Both the position numbers and the translations under genes were made by a program. Shown here piece by piece: positions 27,154 through 35,383 of a stretch of 46,118 nt of DNA. This stretch comes from an uncultured Pseudomonadota bacterium (GTDB lineage: Bacteria > Myxococcota_A > UBA796 > SXON01): positions 1 to 46,118 of the forward strand of contig CAIMSU010000213.1 of NCBI GenBank assembly GCA_903844155.1. Reading direction: 5' to 3'. How positions within the stretch are numbered: position 1 is the first letter of the stretch; every line of letters begins with the position of its first letter. Under the pieces are notes generated by a model. It made no database searches. It had not been told where the DNA came from and worked only from the letters and a program-made list of their open reading frames with translations.

Positions 27154-28536
27154 ATGCTGATTCCCATGTTCGCAGCGTTGTTCACCGCTTCCCTCACCGC
27201 GTTCCCGCTCGGATGCACCCACGCCGCCGTCGAGGACTCCGGCACGCCCGCCACCGTTGGCGACGTGCCCTACATCGGCGAACATGCCGAGCTTTCGCAG
27301 ACCAGTCCGATGGGCCGGGCCTGGAAGCGCGGCATCATCCACCTCCACTCGCCCTACTCCCACGACGCGTGCGACAACAACCCGATGCCCGGCGGCGTGC
27401 CGGACGAAAACTGCCTGCAGGATCAACGGGATGGCCTGTGCGCCACCCGCGAAGACTACGCGTTCATGACCGACCATCCGGACTACGCGAGCTACCAGAC
27501 CTACGAAACCATGCTTCTTCCTCGCGATGACGACCAGCTCCTCGCAGACGGCAAGATCATGACCTGCTCCGACGGCCATGTCGTGACCCTGATGCCCGGC
27601 ATCGAGGACGAGCTGATGCCGATCGGCCTTAAACGCCAGGTATCTTTGGACGCCGCAGAGAACGAGCGCATCTACAACGACTCGGACCAGGAGGCGTTCG
27701 ACCAGGAGCGGGCCGCGGGCGCCATCGTCATGCAGGCCCACACGGAGGGCCAGGACATCGATACGCTGCTTTCCAAGCAGGCTATGGGCCTGACCGGCAC
27801 CGAGATGTTCAACCTGCACGCGATGGTGGACCCGACCAAGCGCCAGGACGATCTCGGCCTCGACGCCTACGGGTACCTCGACGACATCGCGCCGTTCCTC
27901 ACCGGCACCACTCACGCCGAGCCGGACATGGCTTTTTTGGCGTTCTACCAGCAACAGGACGTGTCGATCGAGCGTTGGGATGCCCTGAACGCCGTTGGCC
28001 CGATGGTCGGCACCGCCGGGACGGACGCGCACGAAAACGCCATTCCTTCCTTGATGTCGGACGGCGAGCGCGTGGACAGCTACCGCCGGATGATGATCTG
28101 GTTCTCCAATTACCTGCTGGTCGACGGCAGCGATTCTGGGGAGCCGACCCCCAGCGACTACCAGGACGCCGTCGCCGCCGGCCGGCTGTTCGTCGCGTTT
28201 GAGATCCTCGGCGAACCTGGAGAATGGGACGTCCACTACGGGGACCTGGAGATGGGCGGCACGGCGCCGCTGGGGGACGACCTGGTCGTCACATGTCCAA
28301 CCCTTTCGCCGACTTCTCCGCAAAAGGACCAGGCGCCCGACATCACCGTGGCCGTCTACAAGGACGGCGTGCTCTGGCACGACGGCTGCGGCACGTTCAC
28401 GCCGACTGAACCGGGCGTCTACCGCGCCGTCGCGACCATCACGCCCTGGCAGCTCTCGGCGTTCCTCGACGATCAACAGCAGCTCATCAAGCCCACGCCC
28501 TGGCTGTACTCCAACGCGCTCAGAATCGGGCTCTGA
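27154..28536 (+). CDS. PHP-domain-like secreted lipoprotein
   Basis: A 460-residue protein. The N-terminus leads to a lipobox-like FPLGC near 21. The PHP metal-binding motifs are clear: HLHSPYSHD (His63, His65, His70), TDHPD, an H-x-E in HTEGQ, and GTDAHEN, so it is a probable metal-dependent phosphoesterase or related hydrolase. Two ATGs (27154 and 27166) compete, neither with a good ribosome site. A TATGCT (27153-27158) seven bases before 27166 hints at a leaderless start. Confidence 0.82.
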   Translation: MLIPMFAALFTASLTAFPLGCTHAAVEDSGTPATVGDVPYIGEHAELSQTSPMGRAWKRGIIHLHSPYSHDACDNNPMPGGVPDENCLQDQRDGLCATREDYAFMTDHPDYASYQTYETMLLPRDDDQLLADGKIMTCSDGHVVTLMPGIEDELMPIGLKRQVSLDAAENERIYNDSDQEAFDQERAAGAIVMQAHTEGQDIDTLLSKQAMGLTGTEMFNLHAMVDPTKRQDDLGLDAYGYLDDIAPFLTGTTHAEPDMAFLAFYQQQDVSIERWDALNAVGPMVGTAGTDAHENAIPSLMSDGERVDSYRRMMIWFSNYLLVDGSDSGEPTPSDYQDAVAAGRLFVAFEILGEPGEWDVHYGDLEMGGTAPLGDDLVVTCPTLSPTSPQKDQAPDITVAVYKDGVLWHDGCGTFTPTEPGVYRAVATITPWQLSAFLDDQQQLIKPTPWLYSNALRIGL

Positions 28537-28554
28537 TCGGGCGTAGCGCGGGTT

Positions 28555-28650
28555 TTCTCGATCTTCTGGGCGGCTTGCTCGATCCCGCCCCGCTCAAGGG
28601 CTCGCGCCGAGCGCTCGCGCACGGAACGCCGCGTTGTCCCTGCGCCGATC
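28555..28650. repeat. interspersed intergenic repeat, copy B
   Basis: CTTCTGGGCGGCTTGCTCGATC, then the fold-back partner CCCGCCCC, a variable middle, CACGGAACGCCGCGTTGTCC and CTGCGCC. Located 18 bases past the PHP gene stop, and shows a perfect GGAACGCCGCGT core. Confidence 0.65.
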
Positions 28651-28706
28651 CCGAACATGCTGTTCAGCCCGCAACCGTGCTATCTTGACCCGATCTGGAG
28701 TCCCTC

Positions 28707-29882
28707 ATGCGCATCGCCCCGAGCCCCCGCCTTTTGGCGTTCGCCCCAGCGGTGGCCCTCGCAGCCGCGCTCGTCGGCTGCAACCACACGAAGGCGACGG
28801 ACGCCGCAACGGACTCCACGGCTACCGTGGACCCCTGGGCTGGCCACGACATGGGAAGCTGGCTTTCGATGAAGGTAACGTCGGATGCAAAGCCCGCGAT
28901 CGCCTACTACGACCGGACCGCGGATGCGCTCGGGTACGCCGTTGGCACGATCTCCGGCGCCAGCGTCGCGTGGGCGCGCGAGGACGTGGACAGCTACCCC
29001 GACTCCAACGGATTGAACCCGGGAGACGCCGGCAAGTACGCGTCGATGGCGATCGCGGCAGACGGCACGACCTGGATCGCCTACCAGGACACGTCCAACG
29101 GCACCCTCAAGTACGCGACCAAGCCCTCCGGCGGCGCGTGGACGACGGGCATCGCGGATTCGGGCGAGGGCCCGCACTCGGACGCCGGATACTGGGCCTC
29201 GCTCGCCCTGGATCCGAGCGGGAATCCGGTCATCTCCCACTACGACGCGTACAAGAAGGACCTGCGCGTTGCCCGCTGGAACGGCACGGCGTTCTCCGGG
29301 TCGGTCGCTGTGACCGGCACCGACTACGTGCCCGCGGATACGGCCACGACCGCGATCTCGGCGCAGGTCGGGGAATACTCCAAGCTGCTCATCGGCGCAG
29401 ATGGCACGGAGTACCTGGCGTTCTACGACCGCGCGAACACCGCGCTGATGCTCGCCAGCGGCAATGGCACAAGCTGGAGCACCGAGACCGTCGACGACTC
29501 CGGCGATGTCGGCCAGTGGCCCGATCTGGCGCTGGATTCGGGCTCGCTGTACATCAGCTACCAGGACTACGGAAACCAGGACTTGAAGCTGGCGAAAGGC
29601 ACGCCGGGCAGCTTCAGCGTGTCCACGCTCGACTCCGGCGACATGGTCGGCGCGGACTCGGCCATCCTCGTGAACGGCGGTGGCGTCCACATCGTCTACC
29701 AGGACGGCGAAAACAACGACATCATGCAGGCAAAGCCGTCGAGCGGGAGCTTCACCTACTCCAAGGTGTCGGGGGATTCGGGCGCGCTCGGCTTCCACAA
29801 CGAGATCGCCTCGATCGGCGGCACGGTCTACGCGGCCTGCTACGACTACACGTCGCGCGCCGTCTGGTTCGGCGCGATCTGA
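28707..29882 (+). CDS. secreted lipoprotein with beta-propeller-like repeats
   Basis: A 391-residue protein with signal and lipobox ALVGC near 25. Repeated blocks of about 50-60 residues carry the pattern SxAxxxDGTxxIAYxD (for example MAIAADGTTWIAYQDTS, LLIGADGTEYLAFYD and YISYQDYGNQDLKLA), a beta-propeller type. No catalytic residue recognised; binding or structural. Start ATG 28707 with CTGGAG upstream. Confidence 0.85.
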   Translation: MRIAPSPRLLAFAPAVALAAALVGCNHTKATDAATDSTATVDPWAGHDMGSWLSMKVTSDAKPAIAYYDRTADALGYAVGTISGASVAWAREDVDSYPDSNGLNPGDAGKYASMAIAADGTTWIAYQDTSNGTLKYATKPSGGAWTTGIADSGEGPHSDAGYWASLALDPSGNPVISHYDAYKKDLRVARWNGTAFSGSVAVTGTDYVPADTATTAISAQVGEYSKLLIGADGTEYLAFYDRANTALMLASGNGTSWSTETVDDSGDVGQWPDLALDSGSLYISYQDYGNQDLKLAKGTPGSFSVSTLDSGDMVGADSAILVNGGGVHIVYQDGENNDIMQAKPSSGSFTYSKVSGDSGALGFHNEIASIGGTVYAACYDYTSRAVWFGAI

Positions 29883-29900
29883 CGCTCCGAGGCCCTCCGG

Positions 29901-31214
29901 ATGACGCTGCTCCTCGCCGGGATCGCGCTCCTGCACGTGCTTGTGCAGGCGGCGCTCGCGGGGGATCTGCGCGTGGACGTGCTGGACGTCGGCCAGGGCG
30001 ACAGCATCCTCATCCGTACGCCTGCAAACAAGATAATCCTGATTGATGCCGGTGAATCCAGCGGCCACGTGGCCGACCAGCTCAAGGCGCAGGGCGTCGA
30101 CCACCTCGACCTCGTCATCGCCACCCACCCGCACGCGGACCACATCGGCGGCATGGCCGAGGTGCTCAAGGACTACCCCACAAAGCTCTACGTCGACAAC
30201 GGCCTCCCCCACACCACCCAGACCTACGCCGACGTGATGAGCGAGGTGGAGTCAAAAAACATCAGCTACAAGGCTGGCATTCGTGGGACCGTCTACAACC
30301 TCGACGACGGTGCGAAGCTGGAGATCCTCTTCCCCAACGGCACGCCGCTCACGGGGACGCGGTCGGATCTCAACGCCAACTCCGTCGTCACGCGCCTCAC
30401 CCACGGGACCGACTGCTTCTACTTCTCCGGCGACAGCGAGGCACCGACTGAGGAGGCGCTGCTGGCCGAGGGGCTCGCGCAGTGTGACGTCCTCAAGGTC
30501 GCCCACCACGGCTCGCAGTACAGCACCACCCCCGCGTTTCTTGCTGCTGTAAAGCCGAAGATCGCGCTCATCTCCTGCGGCATCGGCAACCGCTACCACC
30601 ACCCTGGGCCGGACACCGTCGAGCGCCTGCGCGCCGATGGCGACGCCATCTATCGCACCGATGAGAGCGGGCAGATCACGGTGATCTCCAGCGGGCACGG
30701 CGTGACGGTCAAGACCGCGCACGCCCCCGTCGCCGTGCCCGGCACGCCCGCGCCCTGGTACCCCACCGGAACCGGTCCCGTGGCCACAACGGGCGGCATG
30801 GCCGTCCCCGCCGCGCCATCAGCCCCGATCAGCACGACCAGCAGCGGATCTGCGCCCATCGCAACGCCCACGCCGCCTTCGTCGCCCGGCGCGCTCGTGG
30901 ACATCAACACCGCCGATCTCGCCGGCCTGGAGGCCCTCCCCGGCATCGGCCCCTCAAAAGCGGCCGCGATCCTTGCCTACCGCGCGGACCACGGCGCCTT
31001 CGTCTCGGTCGACGACCTCGACAACGTCTCGGGCATCGGCCCAGCCACGATGGCAAGCCTCCGCGACCTCGTCACCGTCTCGGCACCAGCGCCCGCCACG
31101 GCCCCGCCCGAGCCGACGGCGCCGCCCGCTTCGGACACCCCCACCGACGAAACCCCAGCCGCGCCCAACCCCAGCGCCACGGCCCACCATGCGCATCACC
31201 ATCGATCGCATTGA
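29901..31214 (+). CDS. secreted ComEC-like metallo-beta-lactamase fused to a ComEA-like HhH domain
   Basis: A 437-residue secreted protein. A signal peptide (about 1-20) leads to a metallo-beta-lactamase fold with VLDVGQGDSI and THPHADHIGG (HxHxDH), plus HHGSQYSTT, as in the C-terminal nuclease of ComEC/Rec2. A Pro/Thr/Ser linker (about 265-330) follows. A ComEA-type helix-hairpin-helix (VDINTADLAGLEALPGIGPS and DNVSGIGPATMASL) ends it, with a Pro/His tail. The combination suggests a secreted DNA-binding nuclease. It overlaps the DUF3006 gene by 26 bases. Confidence 0.92.
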   Translation: MTLLLAGIALLHVLVQAALAGDLRVDVLDVGQGDSILIRTPANKIILIDAGESSGHVADQLKAQGVDHLDLVIATHPHADHIGGMAEVLKDYPTKLYVDNGLPHTTQTYADVMSEVESKNISYKAGIRGTVYNLDDGAKLEILFPNGTPLTGTRSDLNANSVVTRLTHGTDCFYFSGDSEAPTEEALLAEGLAQCDVLKVAHHGSQYSTTPAFLAAVKPKIALISCGIGNRYHHPGPDTVERLRADGDAIYRTDESGQITVISSGHGVTVKTAHAPVAVPGTPAPWYPTGTGPVATTGGMAVPAAPSAPISTTSSGSAPIATPTPPSSPGALVDINTADLAGLEALPGIGPSKAAAILAYRADHGAFVSVDDLDNVSGIGPATMASLRDLVTVSAPAPATAPPEPTAPPASDTPTDETPAAPNPSATAHHAHHHRSH

Positions 31215-31416
31215 GGGCGACCGCGCCGTCCTTGAACTCGCCGGGGACGCGGGCGTCGAGCTGATCGACGTGCCCCTGTCGGCGCTGCCGCCGGGTGTTG
31301 GCGAGGGGCAGCAGGTTCAATTCGTCAGGATAGAATCGCTTGCGACGGAAGCCGAGGCCCGCCTCGCGCGTCTGAAGGCCCGAAGCCCGCAGGGCCCCGG
31401 CTCATTTGACCTCTGA
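31189..31416 (+). CDS. DUF3006 protein
   Basis: A 75-residue protein: MRITIDRIEGDRAVLELAGD and VELIDVPLSALPPGVGEGQQ match DUF3006, a small OB/SH3-like fold. This family usually sits next to secreted ComEC-like metallo-beta-lactamases, as here. It starts within the previous gene's last codons. Confidence 0.85.
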   Translation: MRITIDRIEGDRAVLELAGDAGVELIDVPLSALPPGVGEGQQVQFVRIESLATEAEARLARLKARSPQGPGSFDL

Positions 31417-31440
31417 ACCCACAACCCCGGACATCCCTGG

Positions 31441-32004
31441 ATGCGCTCACTCCTCGCCCGCCTCGCCCTCGCGTTCATGCTCGCATTCACCCTCGCGTCT
31501 TCCCCCCACGCCTGGGCCGCCACGATCGACATCAACACCGCGGACGCCACGACCCTCGCCACCCTCCCCGGCATCGGCCCGTCCAAGTCCGCCGCGATCA
31601 TCCAGTACCGCACGGACCACGGCGCGTTCAAGACCGTCGACGAGCTCGACAACGTGCCCGGCATCGGCCCCGCGACGATGACGAACATCCGCGCGCTCGT
31701 CAGCGTGGGCGGCGGCACTGCTCCCGCGGCCACCGCTGCGCAAGCGACCACCCCGGCCGCGACCACGACAAAGGCTGCGGCCACGCCGGCCGCGACCACG
31801 TCCGCCAAGTGCCCGGTGAACATCAACACCGCAGACGCCGCCACGCTCGCCGTCATGCCCGGCATCGGCACGTCAAAGGCAGCCGCAATCCTGCAGTATC
31901 GCACAGACCACGGCGCGTTTGCGTCCTGCAGCGCGCTCTCGTCCGTCAGCGGCATCGGGCCGGCGACGATCGCCGGCCTGACGTCCTGCTGCGTCGTCCA
32001 GTAG
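31441..32004 (+). CDS. ComEA-like protein with two HhH domains
   Basis: A 187-residue secreted protein. After a signal peptide (MRSLLARLALAFMLAFTLAS to AWAA), two ComEA-type HhH modules (about 27-90 and 124-187) with PGIGPS/GIGPATM and PGIGTS/GIGPATI are separated by an Ala/Thr linker. Both resemble the HhH of the upstream gene. ComEA binds DNA during uptake; with no membrane anchor seen, this may act outside the cell or in the periplasm. Runs 24 bases after DUF3006. Confidence 0.9.
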   Translation: MRSLLARLALAFMLAFTLASSPHAWAATIDINTADATTLATLPGIGPSKSAAIIQYRTDHGAFKTVDELDNVPGIGPATMTNIRALVSVGGGTAPAATAAQATTPAATTTKAAATPAATTSAKCPVNINTADAATLAVMPGIGTSKAAAILQYRTDHGAFASCSALSSVSGIGPATIAGLTSCCVVQ

Positions 32005-32008
32005 CTCC

Positions 32009-32782
32009 CTAGCCCGCGAGCTGGAGCTGGGTGAACCCGAAGCGCACCTTCAACGTCATCTCTTCCTCGGTGATGTCAAGCGCGACGTCCTCGACGCCCA
32101 TCTTCAGCTTGAGCGGCCCGCCCGCCGGCGAGACCATCTCCTCGATCTGATCCTTCTTGAGGATCGGCACCGGGTTGACCTTCGGCGTCTGCTGCGCGAT
32201 CAGGTATTCCGCGCCGCGATTGAGCAATTGCAGGATGACGTGCTCGCCAAAGTCGACGGTCACCCCTTCCAGCGTGCCGACCAGCGCGCGGCGTTCGGCG
32301 TCGTAGTGGATGTCGCCGAGGGAGGCCTCTGCGCCGATGCGCTTTTCGATCACGAAGGGAAACTCGATGTTTTCGCGCAACAGGTAGACCTTGCCGGTCG
32401 CGACCACCTTGACGTGGGCCTCGACGCCGAAGCGCTGCTGGGCGTAGTGGAAATCGGAGCCTTCGCGGTCCACTTCCACCTTCCAGTCGCCGTTCACCCG
32501 CACAAGCTCGTTCAATATCTGGTAGACCTGCTCGCGGCGGCTCTGCCAGACATTCCCGGCGATCACCCGGCCACGATGGAGCACCTCGGGAACCTGCCGG
32601 TCCGCGAGGAGGCCCTTGACCTTCTCACGCACCTCGAGCTGTTTGAGCCCGGCTCGGACGTTCTCGACCAGGTCAAAGGTGCCGTCCCCGACCTTGTACG
32701 GGAGGCCGACGGAGAAGAGGTCGCGCCAGAGCGCCTTTCCGATGGTGAACTTGAGGTGGTAACCGTCGCTCGCCGTCGCCAT
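32009..32782 (-). CDS. conserved hypothetical protein
   Basis: A 257-residue protein without a clear signal or membrane segment. It has ordered mixed alpha/beta content, but no motif I recognise. It converges with the ComEA-like gene (stops 4 bases apart) and lies 63 bases after the gene for the signal-peptidase-like protein on the same strand. Start ATG 32782 with GAGG upstream. Confidence 0.7.
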   Translation of the reverse strand: MATASDGYHLKFTIGKALWRDLFSVGLPYKVGDGTFDLVENVRAGLKQLEVREKVKGLLADRQVPEVLHRGRVIAGNVWQSRREQVYQILNELVRVNGDWKVEVDREGSDFHYAQQRFGVEAHVKVVATGKVYLLRENIEFPFVIEKRIGAEASLGDIHYDAERRALVGTLEGVTVDFGEHVILQLLNRGAEYLIAQQTPKVNPVPILKKDQIEEMVSPAGGPLKLKMGVEDVALDITEEEMTLKVRFGFTQLQLAG

Positions 32783-32845
32783 CTCGGAGCCTCGCAGGGT
32801 GGAGCCGGTAGCTTAGCCGATCCCGCGCCTGTGTCGGCCCCGAGG

Positions 32846-33388
32846 CTACGGCGCCGTCGTCACCCAGCTCCGCCAGCGGTTTCGGGGGGCGCCGATTCGC
32901 AGGATCACGCGGCCCTGCAGCACGTTCAGCGGCACCGGACCCCACCACCGGGAGTCCAGGGCTTCGTCGCGGTTGTCGGCGCCCAGGAAGGCGCTGTCGT
33001 CGGGGACGCCGGAGCTCTCCAGGGTGTCGTCGACGGTGCGGGGCGATGGCCGGTGACGCGTCAAATGCGGCCCCTCCTTGACGACGGAATACCCGGCGTC
33101 GTCCTTGCCCATGTCGAGCAGCACCGGCTCGGCGTCGTGCACGTAGGACCCGCCGGAGTAGCTGATGGCGCCGCCGATGGCCTCCACGCGCCGAAGCGTC
33201 CACTCCGAGGGGTCAAGCGGGTCGACGACGGCGACGACGTCACCCACGACCGGCGTTCCTGGCCAGAGAACCACGGCATCCCCGGGCAAAAGGGAGGGCG
33301 CCATGCCGTCGTCGGAGACGAGCGCCGTATGGCTGCCGAGCAGCCCGAGCAGCAGCGCAAGGACCGCGACGCCGATCAGGAGGCGCAT
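32846..33388 (-). CDS. signal peptidase I-like protein lacking the catalytic dyad
   Basis: About 180 residues with an N-terminal membrane helix. The SPase I box E (GADNRDEALDSR) and box B (DDGMAPSLLPGD) are present, but the nucleophile Ser before Met is Gly (28) and the general-base Lys of box D is Arg (LRRVEAIGGA). The Gly codon is GGC, one base from Ser AGC. So it should be inactive as a classical Ser/Lys enzyme. A GTG at 33409 is an alternative start, with GGGGA upstream, overlapping the next gene by 10 bases. It may bind signal peptides or act on other substrates. Confidence 0.8.
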   Translation of the reverse strand: MRLLIGVAVLALLLGLLGSHTALVSDDGMAPSLLPGDAVVLWPGTPVVGDVVAVVDPLDPSEWTLRRVEAIGGAISYSGGSYVHDAEPVLLDMGKDDAGYSVVKEGPHLTRHRPSPRTVDDTLESSGVPDDSAFLGADNRDEALDSRWWGPVPLNVLQGRVILRIGAPRNRWRSWVTTAP

Positions 33389-33399
33389 GCCCGGCCGGC

Positions 33400-35322
33400 C
33401 TAGGGGCACAGGTCCCCGGTGTAGGCGATGCCATTGTCGTCCTCAAGGCACTCGGCGACAGCGCCCGTGCCGGTGCCATCGTCGTCGACGACGAACCACA
33501 GCGCGGTGACCCCGACGAGGTCTGCGGTCGCGACGTCCAGCTCGATGCCCGCGCTGGACTTGCCACTGGCGATGGCATCGGGAACATCAGCAGTTTTCAG
33601 CAGGACATTTCCGCTAGAGGTCTGGCCGTAGAGCGCGACCTGCAGCCCTGCGGGGATCTCGCTCCCACCTGTGTTGTCCGCGCGCGCGACGACCCGCAGC
33701 GTACCGGCATCGCAGTCATCCGTGCAGACGCTCACGATCTCGGCCTGCAATTCGGCGTCCAGGGCAACCCCGGGCGCGGAATTCATGGCGGAGTGGAAGC
33801 TGTTGTAGACCGTGAAGTTGGGGACTGCGGTCACGGGCACGGAAAGATCGTCGTTGATGTTGGTGATCGTGTAGTCGTGCTGGTTCCATACCTTGCGCGC
33901 GGGCGCCCAGGAGTTCGTGGCATCGCCGTAGATCGACATGCCCGTGCTGTACTGGTCGTGCACGACGACGATCTCGGCGTGGCCGTCGGCGTCTACGTCC
34001 GCGATCACCGGGTAGTCGTACATCGTGTCGGAAGCATGCTCGTTCGTCTGGAATTTGACCGTGCCGTCCAGCCCGTTGTACGCGACCACCTCGACCTCGT
34101 CCTCGTACACGACCTCGGGGATGCCGTCCGCGTCAAAGTCGAAGATCGCAGCACCCGTCGCCCCGCTCATGTCGTGTACGCGCGCGGTCCAGAGCTGCGA
34201 GCCATCCTCGGCGTTCAAGGCCCACAGCGTGTTGCCACCGGAGACGATGATCTCCGCCTTGCCGTCGCCGTCGATGTCGCCGATCGCGGGAATCGGGAAG
34301 ATGTTCGCCGAGGGGTTCGTGAGCGGGCCCCACATCACGCTGCCGTCCGTGTCGAACGCCTCGATGGTGTTGCCGGAGACCCGCACGAACTCGCCCTCGG
34401 GGTCGCTATCAAAATTACCCGCAGATATAGCACCTTCTCCGCCCGGGATGCGTCGAACTGTGTTGCCGTCTGCGTCGTACATCGCGTCGCCCGCGATCAC
34501 CTCTTCCTTGCCGTCCAGATCGATGTCGACGACGGCGGGCTGTGCGCCCTCGCCGTAGATCCCGAAGCCGGTGTACGCCGGGCAACCGCGCCCGTACTGG
34601 CCGATGCCGCGCGTCGACAGGTCGGAATTGAAGATCGCTCGTCCGGCGATGATCTCGGGCGAACCATCATGATCCATGTCGCTGACCGAGATGCCGGTGG
34701 CATAGTCAAACGAATCATCGTCGAACATGTCGGACTCGGCGACCTCGTGGCCCTGCCAGTCATACTCGACGACGGAGTAGACGCCCGAGCCAAAAGTATA
34801 GAGCTCACTGGCATATTCGCGGACGATGAAGATCTCCGGGTGCCCGTCCCCGTCGATGTCCGCCATCGCCGGATGAGCGCCGAACCCGGTCGCCGCCCCG
34901 GACGTCTCCCAGACCAGGCCCGACCCGTCCCCATGGTACGCCGCGAGCTCCCCGGGCCCGAGAAACGCCCAGTTCACGACGATCTCAGGGATGCCGTCGC
35001 CATCGAGATCGCCCACGACGGGCAGCGAGCTGGCCTGCTTGCCGGGAACATCCCATTCGACGATCGGCGTGAAGCTGCCCACGGCAAAGTGGCATGCGTC
35101 GTTGAGCGGGACGTCGACAGCAGGGGTGGCGTCGGTGGGGCAGGTCGTGCCAGCGCCGGTGTCGACGTCGTTGGCGGCGCCCGAGTCGCCATCGAGGTTG
35201 TGGCCGGCGTTGTCCTTGCCGCTCTTCAGGTTGTAATCCTGACATCCTGCCAACGCGACGCAAGCCACCCACGCCGGGGCCAGGATGAAGCCGGAGCGGA
35301 GGGGGGTGGGACGTCGGGACAT
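33400..35322 (-). CDS. secreted FG-GAP/VCBS-repeat lipoprotein
   Basis: A 640-residue protein. Lipobox VALAGC near 27, then an acidic linker. Several FG-GAP-type repeats carry calcium-binding loops such as DLDGDGIPEI, DIDGDGHPEI, DMDHDGSPEI, DIDLDGKEEV, DIDGDGKAEI, DFDADGIPEV and DVDADGHAEI. This builds a beta-propeller on the outside of the cell. A C-terminal CARDB-like domain follows (about 545-640). Such proteins are frequent in Myxococcota and may bind glycans or partner proteins. Start ATG 35322. Confidence 0.9.
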   Translation of the reverse strand: MSRRPTPLRSGFILAPAWVACVALAGCQDYNLKSGKDNAGHNLDGDSGAANDVDTGAGTTCPTDATPAVDVPLNDACHFAVGSFTPIVEWDVPGKQASSLPVVGDLDGDGIPEIVVNWAFLGPGELAAYHGDGSGLVWETSGAATGFGAHPAMADIDGDGHPEIFIVREYASELYTFGSGVYSVVEYDWQGHEVAESDMFDDDSFDYATGISVSDMDHDGSPEIIAGRAIFNSDLSTRGIGQYGRGCPAYTGFGIYGEGAQPAVVDIDLDGKEEVIAGDAMYDADGNTVRRIPGGEGAISAGNFDSDPEGEFVRVSGNTIEAFDTDGSVMWGPLTNPSANIFPIPAIGDIDGDGKAEIIVSGGNTLWALNAEDGSQLWTARVHDMSGATGAAIFDFDADGIPEVVYEDEVEVVAYNGLDGTVKFQTNEHASDTMYDYPVIADVDADGHAEIVVVHDQYSTGMSIYGDATNSWAPARKVWNQHDYTITNINDDLSVPVTAVPNFTVYNSFHSAMNSAPGVALDAELQAEIVSVCTDDCDAGTLRVVARADNTGGSEIPAGLQVALYGQTSSGNVLLKTADVPDAIASGKSSAGIELDVATADLVGVTALWFVVDDDGTGTGAVAECLEDDNGIAYTGDLCP

Positions 35323-35383
35323 GGCGGTTCCAGGAGACGAGCGGAGGGGTAATCAGAAACCCCGCATCCGGCCCGAGCCGGCG

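Noticed and set aside
26413-28476. Minus-strand 687-codon frame
   Set aside because: Covers the PHP gene and the small lipoprotein antisense; no domain and no start signal.
32846-33388. Calling this an active LepB
   Set aside because: Both catalytic residues are replaced, so only a signal-peptidase-like call is supported.
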